Origin: Mucilaginibacter mali
GTDB lineage: Bacteria; Bacteroidota; Bacteroidia; Sphingobacteriales; Sphingobacteriaceae
NCBI RefSeq assembly: GCF_013283875.1
Contig: NZ_CP054139.1
Span: forward strand, 3,224,001-3,288,000
Length of the DNA stretch: 64,000 nt
Direction: 5' to 3'
Position numbers and translations under genes: made by a program. The notes under the pieces were generated by a model. The model searched no databases and had not been told where the DNA came from. It saw only the letters and a list, made by a program, of their open reading frames with translations. Below are positions 38,296 through 48,010 of the stretch, piece after piece (within the stretch, counting starts at the first letter, position 1; each line of letters starts with the position of its first letter).

Positions 38296-39186
38296 TTATC
38301 GTTTTGTCACCCGCACCCAATCGACCAGCATTTTTGCCTTATTATTTTTCACCAGGTTAGCCGTAGCAGGAGGCATGCCGTTGTAAGGCCCCTTTACGCC
38401 ATTAAGCTTTATAGGATAAGCGCCGCCCAGGGCATAGTTTAAGATCATGAACTTATCATCATCAAAAACCCATTTGCCGTAATGCTCGGCCATTTTACGG
38501 TTCACCCTGAACATCAGCTTACCATCGTATTTAAAGTCTAGGTTATCAGGTGTCCAGTCAACAGCGTAAACATGCCATTGCGTTACATCGTCACCAGCAT
38601 TAAAATACTGGCGGTTTACAAATGGGGTTTCGCCGCTATAACCGGGGCCATGTACGGCGGCGCTGGCCCAATCCTTTTCACCTACGTATTCCATAATATC
38701 AATTTCGCCGGTTTGCGGCCAGTCGCCCTTGCCCAGCATCCACCAGGCAGGCCACAGGCCGGGGCCATCGGTTAGTTTAATACGGGCCTCGGCGGTGCCG
38801 TAAGTAAAATCAAACTTATTACGGGTATTTATACGGCCGGATATAAAATCGAATGTTTGGCCATCCTTGGTTTTAAAGCCTTTAGCATAACGCGGCGTTA
38901 ATACCAGCGCGCCGTTGGCCGCACCGCCTGCATCGGCCCCGTGGGCGATGGATATAGTAGCCGATGAATCTACATAAGCCTGCAGCTCGTTATTCACGTG
39001 CATGCCGGTTATTTCCACATTCCATTTGCTGCGGTCGAGTTTGGCACCTGAGAAATCATCAAAGAAAACCACCTTACCCGCCGGCTTGGTTTTATCCGGC
39101 TTTTGGGCAGGCGCCAGCACCGCGAACAGGCTGACTGCCGCCAGCAGCCCCGCCGCGCGTATGTATAATTTGTTAAGATCGTTCAT
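38296..39186 (-). CDS. GH16 endo-beta-1,3-glucanase (laminarinase-type)
   Basis: A 296-residue single-domain enzyme. A hydrophobic N-terminus serves as export signal (about 8-27). The catalytic strand is G-E-I-D-I-M-E (nucleophile Glu161, Asp163, acid Glu166), preceded by W-P-A-W-W-M-L-G, the GH16 laminarinase pattern. It lacks a lipobox, unlike the next GH16. It is the last gene of the SusCD-containing operon, 109 bases from the preceding gene. Lichenan or mixed-linkage glucan is an alternative substrate. Confidence 0.93.
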   Translation of the reverse strand: MNDLNKLYIRAAGLLAAVSLFAVLAPAQKPDKTKPAGKVVFFDDFSGAKLDRSKWNVEITGMHVNNELQAYVDSSATISIAHGADAGGAANGALVLTPRYAKGFKTKDGQTFDFISGRINTRNKFDFTYGTAEARIKLTDGPGLWPAWWMLGKGDWPQTGEIDIMEYVGEKDWASAAVHGPGYSGETPFVNRQYFNAGDDVTQWHVYAVDWTPDNLDFKYDGKLMFRVNRKMAEHYGKWVFDDDKFMILNYALGGAYPIKLNGVKGPYNGMPPATANLVKNNKAKMLVDWVRVTKR

Positions 39187-39295
39187 ATAATTAATAAATG
39201 GAGATAGCTTAATAATATGGGTTAGTACTTTTTAAAATTCAATACCATCCACGGGCAAGCCGAAGCCTGCCCTGTAAAATGGTATCGAATAATGC

Positions 39296-40339
39296 TTATT
39301 GGGTTACCCGCACATAATCAATTTCGAGGGTGCCGCCGGTAACTGCCGGGTCTACAGCGCCGCCAAATGTGCCGCCCATAGCCAGGTTTAAAATGATAAA
39401 GAAATTATGATTGAACGGTACGCTGGCGCTGTTAGCCACAGTTTTAAATACATTGCCATCTATCGAAATCTTCATCGATGTAGCATTCCATTCCAGTCCG
39501 TAAACGTGGAAATCGGTAGTAGCGCCGCTGATCACGGTATTTGCGCCATCGCCGTTACCACCGGAATGGCCGGGATAGTGCAGCGTGCCATAAATACGGT
39601 TCAGATCGTTGCCTTTATGCTCCATAATGTCAATCTCGCCACAGGCAGGCCACGCGTTGGTAGCAAAATCCGACCCCAGCATCCAGATGGCCGGCCAGGT
39701 GCCGCCGCCCGATGGCAGTTTGGCCCTAACCTCAACCTTGCCATATTTAAATGAAAACTTGGTGTTTGATGTTAGCCTTGCCGATGTGTAGGCGCTGCCA
39801 CTATAGCTCTCTTTTTTAAGATTGATCTTCAGCGTACCGTTCGATACGATCGCGTTATCTGTGCGACTGGTATAATATTCCAGTTCGTTATTACCCCAGC
39901 CACCGCTTCCAGTACCAATATCATAGCCCCACTTGTTAGGATCTGGCGCGCCATCGGTGTTGAACTCATCGCTAAAGGTATAGGTGCTGGTAATGGTTGG
40001 CACCACCACCTGGGTTGATTTGGATATGGTTTGCCCGCCCTGACTTTTGGCCACAACATTAACCGTATAAGTACCCGAAGAGGGATACTTATACGTTACC
40101 ACACCCGATGGAACCGTTTGGTACACACCGTTGCCGAAATCATAATCGTAAGTTACCGCGTTGCTTGCCGATGCCGTAAAGGCTACGTTGCCGCTGTTAT
40201 CGGTGCCCACAATAGCGCTGACTGTAAGATTGCTTGGCGGTGTATCAGTTGTACCTGTGCCATCACCACTTCCCCCTTTTTTACAACTGATAAACGCGGT
40301 TACCAGTACTACTAAAACAGATATGCGAAAATATTTCAT
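39296..40339 (-). CDS. GH16 laminarinase lipoprotein with PKD domain
   Basis: 347 residues: lipobox F-I-S-C (Cys19) with Lys-Lys after it, a PKD domain (about 35-113; Y-D-Y-D-F-G-N-G), then GH16 with G-E-I-D-I-M-E (Glu235, Asp237, Glu240) preceded by W-P-A-I-W-M-L-G-S. The lipid anchor and PKD spacer suggest a surface-displayed endo-glucanase that makes oligosaccharides for the adjacent SusC/SusD, while the other GH16 may act in the periplasm. The gene is 5 bases from the upstream glycan-binding lipoprotein gene. Confidence 0.94.
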   Translation of the reverse strand: MKYFRISVLVVLVTAFISCKKGGSGDGTGTTDTPPSNLTVSAIVGTDNSGNVAFTASASNAVTYDYDFGNGVYQTVPSGVVTYKYPSSGTYTVNVVAKSQGGQTISKSTQVVVPTITSTYTFSDEFNTDGAPDPNKWGYDIGTGSGGWGNNELEYYTSRTDNAIVSNGTLKINLKKESYSGSAYTSARLTSNTKFSFKYGKVEVRAKLPSGGGTWPAIWMLGSDFATNAWPACGEIDIMEHKGNDLNRIYGTLHYPGHSGGNGDGANTVISGATTDFHVYGLEWNATSMKISIDGNVFKTVANSASVPFNHNFFIILNLAMGGTFGGAVDPAVTGGTLEIDYVRVTQ

Positions 40340-40344
40340 AATCG

Positions 40345-41250
40345 TTATGGTTTAACTTTTAGTTTTTGATACCAGGCCAACCCATCGATACCGATGTTGC
40401 GCAGGCTGATGGTGGTAGCCGTGAGCGACAGGATCTCGTAAGTAGTGCCGCCGGTACCAAAATTGATCAGTCCGTTGCCCGGTACCTGGAACTGCACCCG
40501 GGTTGAGTTGGCCGATGTTGACGCCGACGTAGCATCCATAAAGGCCAGTTTACGCGGGGCCGAGAGATCGATGGTATAGCAACCATCACCACCCGAAGCG
40601 CCGTAGAATGCGGTTGAAGCGGCGATCATGAACGACTGGCCTTTGTTATCAATAGACAAGGTAATATTACCATTGACATCCTTAGTGAACATCATCAAAT
40701 CATCATACTGGCAGGCAGCGCGCTCGTTCGGGCCGGCAGCATAATAATCAGGCGTAAATGTGTTTGTTGGCCCTACACCCACGTGCCCGGCCGCGGTGTT
40801 GTCGGTTATCCAAACCTTTGATGAACCACCGGTTAGGTTAGCCACAATATCGGCAGGGATGGTATAAGCTACAAACACGGTGATCTTTTTGCTGATGTTT
40901 GAAGTTACCCCGCCGGTACCGATGGCGGTTACGGTGATGGTATAATCAAACGTACCCGGGCTGTTATACTTATAATTGATAACCCCCGATGGTACCATTT
41001 GTGTGTTGCCGTCGCCAAAATCTATTTTATAAGTGATGGCATCGCTGGCCGTGGTGGTGATGGCCACGTTGCCGGTACCGCCGCCATTTGGCGCACTTGC
41101 CGTAACGCCCGCAACCGTTGCTGTAAGTGTTAAACTCGCCGGCGTTTTAATATCGCCGAAATGGTATTCGGCTTTTTTACAACCGCTTAAGCCGATCACT
41201 ACGGCGGTTAGGGCGGCTATTATCGATTTAAAATGAATTTTCATGATCAA
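40345..41250 (-). CDS. PKD-containing surface glycan-binding-type lipoprotein
   Basis: 301 residues with lipobox L-S-G-C (Cys24) and two Lys. A PKD domain lies at about 40-125 (Y-K-I-D-F-G-D-G). The C-terminal ~170 residues are beta-rich with aromatic residues (V-W-I-T-D-N near 145, D-G-L-A-W-Y-Q near the end) and may form a glycan-binding sandwich. It sits in the usual SusE/SusF or SGBP position between susCD and the enzymes. The binding role is inferred from position and build; no CBM family was identified. Confidence 0.75.
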   Translation of the reverse strand: MIMKIHFKSIIAALTAVVIGLSGCKKAEYHFGDIKTPASLTLTATVAGVTASAPNGGGTGNVAITTTASDAITYKIDFGDGNTQMVPSGVINYKYNSPGTFDYTITVTAIGTGGVTSNISKKITVFVAYTIPADIVANLTGGSSKVWITDNTAAGHVGVGPTNTFTPDYYAAGPNERAACQYDDLMMFTKDVNGNITLSIDNKGQSFMIAASTAFYGASGGDGCYTIDLSAPRKLAFMDATSASTSANSTRVQFQVPGNGLINFGTGGTTYEILSLTATTISLRNIGIDGLAWYQKLKVKP

Positions 41251-41255
41251 TATTT

Positions 41256-43340
41256 TTAATTAAGTGTGATATCATCCAAATACCAGGTATAGTTAACCGA
41301 ACCATCGCCTGCGGTGCCGTTATCAAATATCAGTGTTATTTTTGAGTATGATTTGGCTGTGTTGATGGCGCTGTAATCAAAGGTCAGCGTCTCCCAGGTA
41401 TTGGCTACCGTGGTAGATACTTCCTTTTCGTAGCTGATGGTGCCATCGGTCAGGTTCTCCACTTTCAACAGCACATGCGCGCCTACCCGTGGCGAATAAA
41501 CCTTCATAGTGAACGTTTTCTTCGTCGAAAAATCGATAGGGCTTGGCAGGGTCAGGTAGCTGCCGCCCCAGGTTTGGCCGGCGCTCTTAACCATTTTAGC
41601 AACTTTAGCGCTGGTGTTGATACCGGCAGATGCAGGGTTGTTTACGATAGTAACCGCACCGCCGTCAAAATCGGTGAAGGGATAGCTGAACGCAGTCGAT
41701 TCGAACGTTACCGGCAGGGCCAGCACCGTAGGTGTCGATACAAACTGCACATCATCCCAATAGAACTTTTTACCGCTGCCTGCTACGCCAAAATCAAAGA
41801 AGAGCGAAGCTTTATCATAATTATAAGCCGCGTTGTAGGCCGGTGTTCCGCTGGCCAGTGTATTAAAATCAAAGGTGATGGTTTCCCAGGCGTTGGCCAC
41901 GGTGGTTAGCTTATCGGTTTCGATAGAGTGCGTGCCATCGTTATGGTCTTCCAGTTTTAGTTTGATATCCAAACCAACCGCCGGCGAATAAACGCGCACG
42001 CTCATTTTACTGTTGGTAGCGGTAATTGGCACTTTTGCCGAGAAGCCTGCGGCTGTACCAATGGTAGTACCGGCCCATACTTCGGCGCCGTTAGGCTTGG
42101 TGGTGATCTTCACCTTGTTGGCGGCATTAGTTGGGTCGGCACCGGTTACAGTACTGTTATTGCCGAAATCGGTGGTGGTATAATCAACGGTCGGATCATC
42201 AAAGGTTACCGGCAGGCTCACCTGCGCCAGTGCAGGCACAAACTTCAGGTCATCGGCATAATAGGTTTTACCATCGCCGGCTACGCCGAAGTTAAAGAAT
42301 ACCGAAGCCTTATCGTAAGTCCAGGCCGCGTTAAAGGCCGGGGTTCCGGCTGCCACAGTGCTGAAATCGAACGTGATAGTTTCCCAGGCATTGGCAACGG
42401 TGGTCAGCTTATCGGTTTCAATCGCGTGTGTGCCATCTGCATGATCTTCCAGCTTCAACTTGATATCCAAGCCTGCGGCCGGAGAGTATACCCTCATGGT
42501 CATCTTTTTAGAAGTAGCCGTCAGCGGGATCTTGGTTGCGAAGCCGGCTGCCGTACCAATAGTGGTACCTGCCCACACTTCAGAACCGGCTGTTTTAACC
42601 GCCTTCAGTACCTTATTGGCCGCGTTGGTTGGGTCGGCTGCTATAGATGATGAGTTACCGCCAAAATCGCTCATGGTGAGGTCGAAATTAGGGTCATCAA
42701 AGGTAACCGGCAGGTCGATCTGCTTGCCCACCTTCACAGTTTGGGTCAGTTCGGTAGTGGCCGCGCCGCCGCTTAGGGCAACTATTTTAACGGTATAAGT
42801 ACCCGCGTTTGGATAGGTATGCGTAATGGTGGTTCCTTCAAGGAAAGTACCAAAGTGCAGCGGGTTCACCGTTAACGAATCACCGTAGTAAACCTTAAAA
42901 TTGGTTTCGTACAAAGCCGAAGCACTGATACTGGCCGTTAAGCCTGATGTGGTAATAGTTGTCTTCAGGTTTTCCGGAGCTTTGAACGATACGGTTAAGG
43001 GCTGCACCAAATCGGTGGTTTTGCCTGTAGCGCCTTTGGCGGTTATTTTTACGTTATACTGACCTTCGGCATATTTATGCTGAATGCTTTTACCGCCGGC
43101 CACATTGGTTGGCGTACTGCCCCCATCGCCAAAGTACACATCGTACGATGTTGCGCCTTCGCCCGCCGGGGTAATGGTTACCAAACCGGTATTATCCTGC
43201 GTAATATTAAACATAACCGATAGCTTGCCCGGCGCGGTCACGCCGTTTATAAACGAAGTATCGTTAAACTCTTCCTTCTTACAACCTGTCATTACAGCCA
43301 GCAGAAGCGCGATACCCGAAAAATATTTTATTGCCTTCAT
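41256..43340 (-). CDS. Multi-domain surface glycan-binding lipoprotein with three CBM-like repeats
   Basis: 694 residues: lipobox M-T-G-C (Cys20), two PKD-type domains (about 35-118 and 120-205), then three homologous beta-domains of about 155-160 residues (about 210-370, 376-535, 542-694). Each opens L-P-V-T-F-[DE] and contains a V-Y-S-P core strand and a T-W/A-W-E-T-[IL]-T-F-D strand. The first two are highly alike, the third more diverged, which suggests recent duplication of one module. Such proteins capture polysaccharide at the surface next to SusCD. It is 28 bases from susD. The repeats probably bind beta-1,3-glucan, but this is inferred. Confidence 0.82.
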   Translation of the reverse strand: MKAIKYFSGIALLLAVMTGCKKEEFNDTSFINGVTAPGKLSVMFNITQDNTGLVTITPAGEGATSYDVYFGDGGSTPTNVAGGKSIQHKYAEGQYNVKITAKGATGKTTDLVQPLTVSFKAPENLKTTITTSGLTASISASALYETNFKVYYGDSLTVNPLHFGTFLEGTTITHTYPNAGTYTVKIVALSGGAATTELTQTVKVGKQIDLPVTFDDPNFDLTMSDFGGNSSSIAADPTNAANKVLKAVKTAGSEVWAGTTIGTAAGFATKIPLTATSKKMTMRVYSPAAGLDIKLKLEDHADGTHAIETDKLTTVANAWETITFDFSTVAAGTPAFNAAWTYDKASVFFNFGVAGDGKTYYADDLKFVPALAQVSLPVTFDDPTVDYTTTDFGNNSTVTGADPTNAANKVKITTKPNGAEVWAGTTIGTAAGFSAKVPITATNSKMSVRVYSPAVGLDIKLKLEDHNDGTHSIETDKLTTVANAWETITFDFNTLASGTPAYNAAYNYDKASLFFDFGVAGSGKKFYWDDVQFVSTPTVLALPVTFESTAFSYPFTDFDGGAVTIVNNPASAGINTSAKVAKMVKSAGQTWGGSYLTLPSPIDFSTKKTFTMKVYSPRVGAHVLLKVENLTDGTISYEKEVSTTVANTWETLTFDYSAINTAKSYSKITLIFDNGTAGDGSVNYTWYLDDITLN

Positions 43341-43368
43341 GATCTCTCGTTTTTTAAATGGTTGATAA

Positions 43369-44880
43369 TTAATAACCCGGGTTTTGTGTTAAGCCCGATA
43401 TATCCACCTCTGTCTGCGGGATAGGGAACAGCTCGTGCTTGCCGGTTTTAAAGCCGGTAAGTTTGGTAGCTGCCTGCCCGGTGCGTACCAGGTCGAAGAA
43501 GCGGTCGCCCTCCATGCCCAGTTCCAGACGGCGCTCGTCCCAGATGGCTTGCTTCAGCGTAGCGCCGGTTGAGGTTACGTTGTGCAGGTTATCGCCAAAG
43601 GCACGCTGGCGCACCTGGTTAAGGTAGCCCTGCGCTTTTACATCATTTGGCGCAGTGGCGCGGTTATTGGCTTCGGCGGCCATCAGCAGCACTTCGGCAT
43701 AACGGATGACGCGGAAGTTATTATCATAATTCAACTCGATCTGACCTGAGGTTTCACCTTTGCGCGGCAGGTATTTGCCGTTGTAAAAACCGGTGTTTTT
43801 GTAAGGCGCTACCTGGTAGGTAACCGTTAAAGCAGGGTTGTTATTTTTATAAGCTTCGATATCGAAGGTGGTGATGGCTTTGCGCTGATCGCCCGCACTA
43901 TAAGCAGCGGCCAGGTTTTGCGATGGCAGGTTAGTGCTCCAGCCGGCCGAGTACGGCATAGCTGCCGAACCATTTAAACCCCGCACTCCGTTTTGCTGAA
44001 CAGCGTAGTTACCCTGGCCACGGGTGGCACCGCCCCAGTTATAGTATGGCGAGCCGTTGGTGTATTGGATCTCGAATACCGATTCAGGGCCGTTCTCGCC
44101 GGCTAATAAAAACATCGAGGCATAGTCGGTAACCAGGCTAAACGCGCCCGAGGTGATAATGCCCTCAAACACCGGTACTGCGGCATCAAACTTATTCTCG
44201 TACAGGTAAACCTTACCCAGCAAAGCCTGGGCTGCGTATTTGGTAATACGGCCTTTTTGCACCTGTACGGTAGGCAATACGCTGATGGCGGCGGTTAGAT
44301 CGGCTTCAATCTGCTTATAAACATCAGCCACCGGCGACCGTTTCAGTGAGCGGGAATCGCTTACGCCTAAGCGCTTATCGGCAAACAGCGGTACATCGCC
44401 AAACATCCTTACCAACTGGAAGTAATAGTAGGCGCGCAGGAAATAAACTTCGCCATACAGGGCATCCTTACCCGCGAAGCTGATGGTTTGACCCGCAAGA
44501 TTGGTGTTTTTGTACTGGGTTAAATAATTGGCCCGGTTAATCCCTTCGTAAGCCACCTGCCACAGGTCGGTAAGGGTAGAGTTAATGGGGGTTAGCGTAA
44601 AGTCGTCTATCTGCTGTAGCGGTAACACGTCCGAAGCGCTTTCGCCGCCGGCCACCGAGTTATCCGAAGCGATATCGGCTACCACATATTCCTGGTTAAG
44701 CCATTGCAGCGGCGAGTAGGCGCTGATGACCATATTTCGATAATCCGATTCTGATTTTAGGTAATCCTGCTCGGTGGTTACAAAATCCTCGTGCGGGTTA
44801 TAGTCCACAAACTTTTTGCAGGATGTAAGCGCGGTGATCAATACAACCAGGCTTAATGTCTTTATATATATCCTATTCAT
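43369..44880 (-). CDS. SusD/RagB-family lipoprotein (beta-glucan locus)
   Basis: 503 residues with lipobox L-T-S-C (Cys21) then Lys-Lys. The SusD N-terminal TPR-like fold (Y-F-L-R-A-Y-Y-Y-F-Q-L-V-R-M-F-G-D-V-P-L-F) and the RagB C-terminal motifs (E-R-R-L-E-L-G-M-E-G-D-R-F-F-D-L-V-R-T-G, final Q-N-P-G-Y) are clear. It works with the SusC encoded 20 bases upstream to bind and pass glucan oligosaccharides. Confidence 0.96.
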   Translation of the reverse strand: MNRIYIKTLSLVVLITALTSCKKFVDYNPHEDFVTTEQDYLKSESDYRNMVISAYSPLQWLNQEYVVADIASDNSVAGGESASDVLPLQQIDDFTLTPINSTLTDLWQVAYEGINRANYLTQYKNTNLAGQTISFAGKDALYGEVYFLRAYYYFQLVRMFGDVPLFADKRLGVSDSRSLKRSPVADVYKQIEADLTAAISVLPTVQVQKGRITKYAAQALLGKVYLYENKFDAAVPVFEGIITSGAFSLVTDYASMFLLAGENGPESVFEIQYTNGSPYYNWGGATRGQGNYAVQQNGVRGLNGSAAMPYSAGWSTNLPSQNLAAAYSAGDQRKAITTFDIEAYKNNNPALTVTYQVAPYKNTGFYNGKYLPRKGETSGQIELNYDNNFRVIRYAEVLLMAAEANNRATAPNDVKAQGYLNQVRQRAFGDNLHNVTSTGATLKQAIWDERRLELGMEGDRFFDLVRTGQAATKLTGFKTGKHELFPIPQTEVDISGLTQNPGY

Positions 44881-44899
44881 TTTAATATCTTTTAAATGA

Positions 44900-47800
44900 T
44901 TACAACTTGATATCCAGCCCTACCGAGTAGATCCTTGCCTGCGGATACTGGCCGCGGTCTACACCCGTATTCAGGATGCCGCCCGAGATCTCCGGATCGT
45001 AACCCGAGTATTTGGTGATGGTAAACACGTTCTTCACCTGGCCGTAGATCCTTACGCTTTTAAATATTTTAGGCGATAAAGGCAGGGTGTAACCCAACTG
45101 AACATTCTTCAGTTTTACAAACGAACCATCCTCTACATACCTGTCGGAAGCGCGGATATTGCTGTTCGGGTCGGTGAACGAATAACGCGGCTCGTTGGCA
45201 TCGTTAGTCGTGTTCGGACCGGTCCAGCGGCCTAATACGCTGCGAAATTTATTGGTGTAGTTGGCGTTACGTTCGTAAGCGCGGTAAATATCGTTACCTA
45301 CCGAAGCATAAGTGTAGGCGTTGAAATCAAGGCTTTTGTAAGATATGCTCAGGTTCCAGCCAGCGGTAAAATCAGGGAACGGATCGCCGATCTTCACCTG
45401 GTCGTCTGATGTGATCTTGCCGTCGCCATTGGTATCAACAAAGCGGATATCGCCCGGCTGCGCGCCTGCCTGTGTTGGCGCCGAAGCTACCTCGGCAGCG
45501 GTTTGGAACAGGCCGTTGGTTTTGTAACCGTAGAAGTAGCCCGGAGTAAAACCTTTCTGGAATACCGTTACGCTTTGCGATTGCCCGTTGAAATAGCTGC
45601 CGCCGAAGATCTTGGCGGTGCCATCGGTATTGGTGGCGGTAACCAGGTTTTTAGCGGTAGTGAACGTGAACGAGTTGCCTATTTTAAGCGATTTGTTCAC
45701 GCTTTCGTTGTAACTTAAAGTAATATCGAAGCCGCTGGTTTTTGTTGAACCGATGTTGGCGGTTGGGATTGGCACCGTACCCAAATACAGCGAGGCATTA
45801 GGTGTAAACAGTAAACCGTTTACCTTTTTCTGGTAATAATCGGCTGAGATGGATAACCTGTTCTTTAAAAAGGTAATATCAAAACCTACGTTGCTTTGGA
45901 TCTGCTTTTCCCAGGCCAGGCTGTTGTTAGCCGCCGAACCCACGGTTGAACCCGGGTAGAATACATTGCTGAAGTTGTAGCCGTTGCTATTGGCTGTCGG
46001 GCCGTAATCGGGGCCGCCGGTTACCACCTTTACATATTGCGGGCTAACGTTTTCGTTACCGGTAGAGCCGTAGCTGCCGCGGATCTTCAGGTAATCGATA
46101 AACGCCGGTTTAAAGAAATCCTCGTTGGTAACAACCCATCCAACCGAACCCGAGAAGAAGTTGGCGAATTTATTATTGATACCGAACGCGTACGAACCAT
46201 CCCTGCGGGCGGTGAACGACGCCAGGTAACGCGATTTGTAATCGTAGTTCATGCGGCCGAAATACGACAGGTTCCTGCGGAAATACTGGTAGTAATAACC
46301 TGCGGCCGCGTTGGTATTTGTGGCCGAGTTAACGCCGGTAGCCGCTGTGTAATCGGCAAATTCCCACGAGTTATAAGGCACATCCTGCCTGCTGGCGCCA
46401 TCAGCATTGCCCGATGTTTTAGCCATAGAGAAACCCAGCACGGTCTCGAAGTTATGATCCTGCAAAACCTTGAAGTTGTAATTGGCAAAGGTTTCCCAGG
46501 TGTAATTAAAGTTGCTGTCTTTTTCGTGCGATACGCTATTGTGCATGCCGGTAACGGTAGATCCATCGGCATTCATGGTGTTCTCTACGTTTTGCGGACC
46601 GTAGAATACCAGTGGGTTAAAGGTTTTGGCGTTGCTGTCGTACTTGGTATAACCAAAGCGGCTGCTCACTTTTAACCCTTTAATAATATCGTACTGTAAC
46701 TCAAATTTGCCGTACAGCTTGTTGCCGTTATTAATATTATAGGTATTATCCAGCTTGGTTAGCGGGTTAAAAACTTCGGAAAGTATCAGGTTACTGTAGC
46801 CATATTTGCCAACGGTGTTAGGCGTTGTATTTAACACGGGCACGGTCGGATCAAAGTTTAGCGCGCTGCCAATGATACTGTTGAACGAGTTTTCCTGCAC
46901 GCCCTTGCCTCTTAATATTACACCGGTGGTGTTCATTAAAAATTTCAGTTTGGGTGTAAGGTCGAAGCTTAGGTTAGCGGTAAAGTTTCCTCTCTCATAA
47001 AGCGATTTATCAATGCCGCCTACAATACCGCCCTGGCTGGTATACCCTGCAGAAAGGAAGTACGACATATTTTCGCTGCCGCCGCGCGCCGAAGCGGTGT
47101 GGGCCTGCAAAGGCGCGTTGTGGAAGATCTGGTCCTGCCAGTTTGTACCCACACCCAGCGATGCCAGGTTAGGGAAGATCACCGGCCCGCCCGACGTTAC
47201 GCTGCCCTCGTTAACAATGGCGCCGTATTCAGTGGCGTTCAGTACACCTACCTTACGCATTACCTGCTGCACGCCATAATTGCCGCTGATGGACAATTCG
47301 GTCTTTTGATTTTTCTTACCGTTTTTGGTGGTTACCACGATAACGCCGTTACCGCCCTTTACACCATAAATGGCGGTAGTGGCCGCGTCTTTTAACACAT
47401 TGATAGATTCGATATCCTGCGGGTTGATGGAGTTGAAATCGACCAGCGATTGCGGCGAACCGTCAACAATAACAATAGGGTCGGTACCAGAGAATGACGG
47501 GATGCCACGCACTAATACGGTAGGCGTAGAACCCGGCGAACCGTTTTGGATCACATTAACACCCGATACACGGCCCTGTAGTGCTTCCTCCACACGTACC
47601 GGCCTTAATTTTTCGATATCGGCCCCTTTAACGGTTGATATCGCGCCCGATACATTGGTTATTTTTTGCGTGCCGTAACCCATCACCACTACTTCGGATA
47701 AAGCGTTGGCCACACTTTCTTCAAGCGCGAAGTTGAGGGTGCCGCCGCTTACCTTTTTTTCCTGCGGTACCATGCCCACAAAAGTTACGGTGATAGTTGC

Positions 47801-48010
47801 GCCGCTGGCGGCCGATAGGGTATAATTACCGTTAACATCGGTAACCGTACCTGCGCCGGTGCCTTTAACAGTAACCGAGGCGCCCGGCAATGCCTCGCCG
47901 GTTGATCTTTGAGTAACCTTACCTGTTACCCGCGTATTTTGTGAATAGGCTTCGCTAAAAAAGCATAGTAGCAACGCGATGCCAAGACAAAACTTGAGTT
48001 TTAATTGCAT
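44900..48010 (-). CDS. SusC/RagA-family TonB-linked outer membrane transporter (beta-glucan locus)
   Basis: 1036 residues: signal peptide (ends near E-A-Y-S-Q, residue 24), carboxypeptidase-regulatory-like domain (about 25-100), S-E-V-V-V-M-G-Y-G-T-Q signature, plug (about 115-225), then the beta-barrel with the C-terminal strand S-V-G-L-D-I-K-L. It is the first gene of a six-gene minus-strand operon ending with GH16 at 38296. No STN domain is present, so signalling goes through the divergent propeller regulator rather than an ECF system. Confidence 0.96.
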   Translation of the reverse strand: MQLKLKFCLGIALLLCFFSEAYSQNTRVTGKVTQRSTGEALPGASVTVKGTGAGTVTDVNGNYTLSAASGATITVTFVGMVPQEKKVSGGTLNFALEESVANALSEVVVMGYGTQKITNVSGAISTVKGADIEKLRPVRVEEALQGRVSGVNVIQNGSPGSTPTVLVRGIPSFSGTDPIVIVDGSPQSLVDFNSINPQDIESINVLKDAATTAIYGVKGGNGVIVVTTKNGKKNQKTELSISGNYGVQQVMRKVGVLNATEYGAIVNEGSVTSGGPVIFPNLASLGVGTNWQDQIFHNAPLQAHTASARGGSENMSYFLSAGYTSQGGIVGGIDKSLYERGNFTANLSFDLTPKLKFLMNTTGVILRGKGVQENSFNSIIGSALNFDPTVPVLNTTPNTVGKYGYSNLILSEVFNPLTKLDNTYNINNGNKLYGKFELQYDIIKGLKVSSRFGYTKYDSNAKTFNPLVFYGPQNVENTMNADGSTVTGMHNSVSHEKDSNFNYTWETFANYNFKVLQDHNFETVLGFSMAKTSGNADGASRQDVPYNSWEFADYTAATGVNSATNTNAAAGYYYQYFRRNLSYFGRMNYDYKSRYLASFTARRDGSYAFGINNKFANFFSGSVGWVVTNEDFFKPAFIDYLKIRGSYGSTGNENVSPQYVKVVTGGPDYGPTANSNGYNFSNVFYPGSTVGSAANNSLAWEKQIQSNVGFDITFLKNRLSISADYYQKKVNGLLFTPNASLYLGTVPIPTANIGSTKTSGFDITLSYNESVNKSLKIGNSFTFTTAKNLVTATNTDGTAKIFGGSYFNGQSQSVTVFQKGFTPGYFYGYKTNGLFQTAAEVASAPTQAGAQPGDIRFVDTNGDGKITSDDQVKIGDPFPDFTAGWNLSISYKSLDFNAYTYASVGNDIYRAYERNANYTNKFRSVLGRWTGPNTTNDANEPRYSFTDPNSNIRASDRYVEDGSFVKLKNVQLGYTLPLSPKIFKSVRIYGQVKNVFTITKYSGYDPEISGGILNTGVDRGQYPQARIYSVGLDIKL

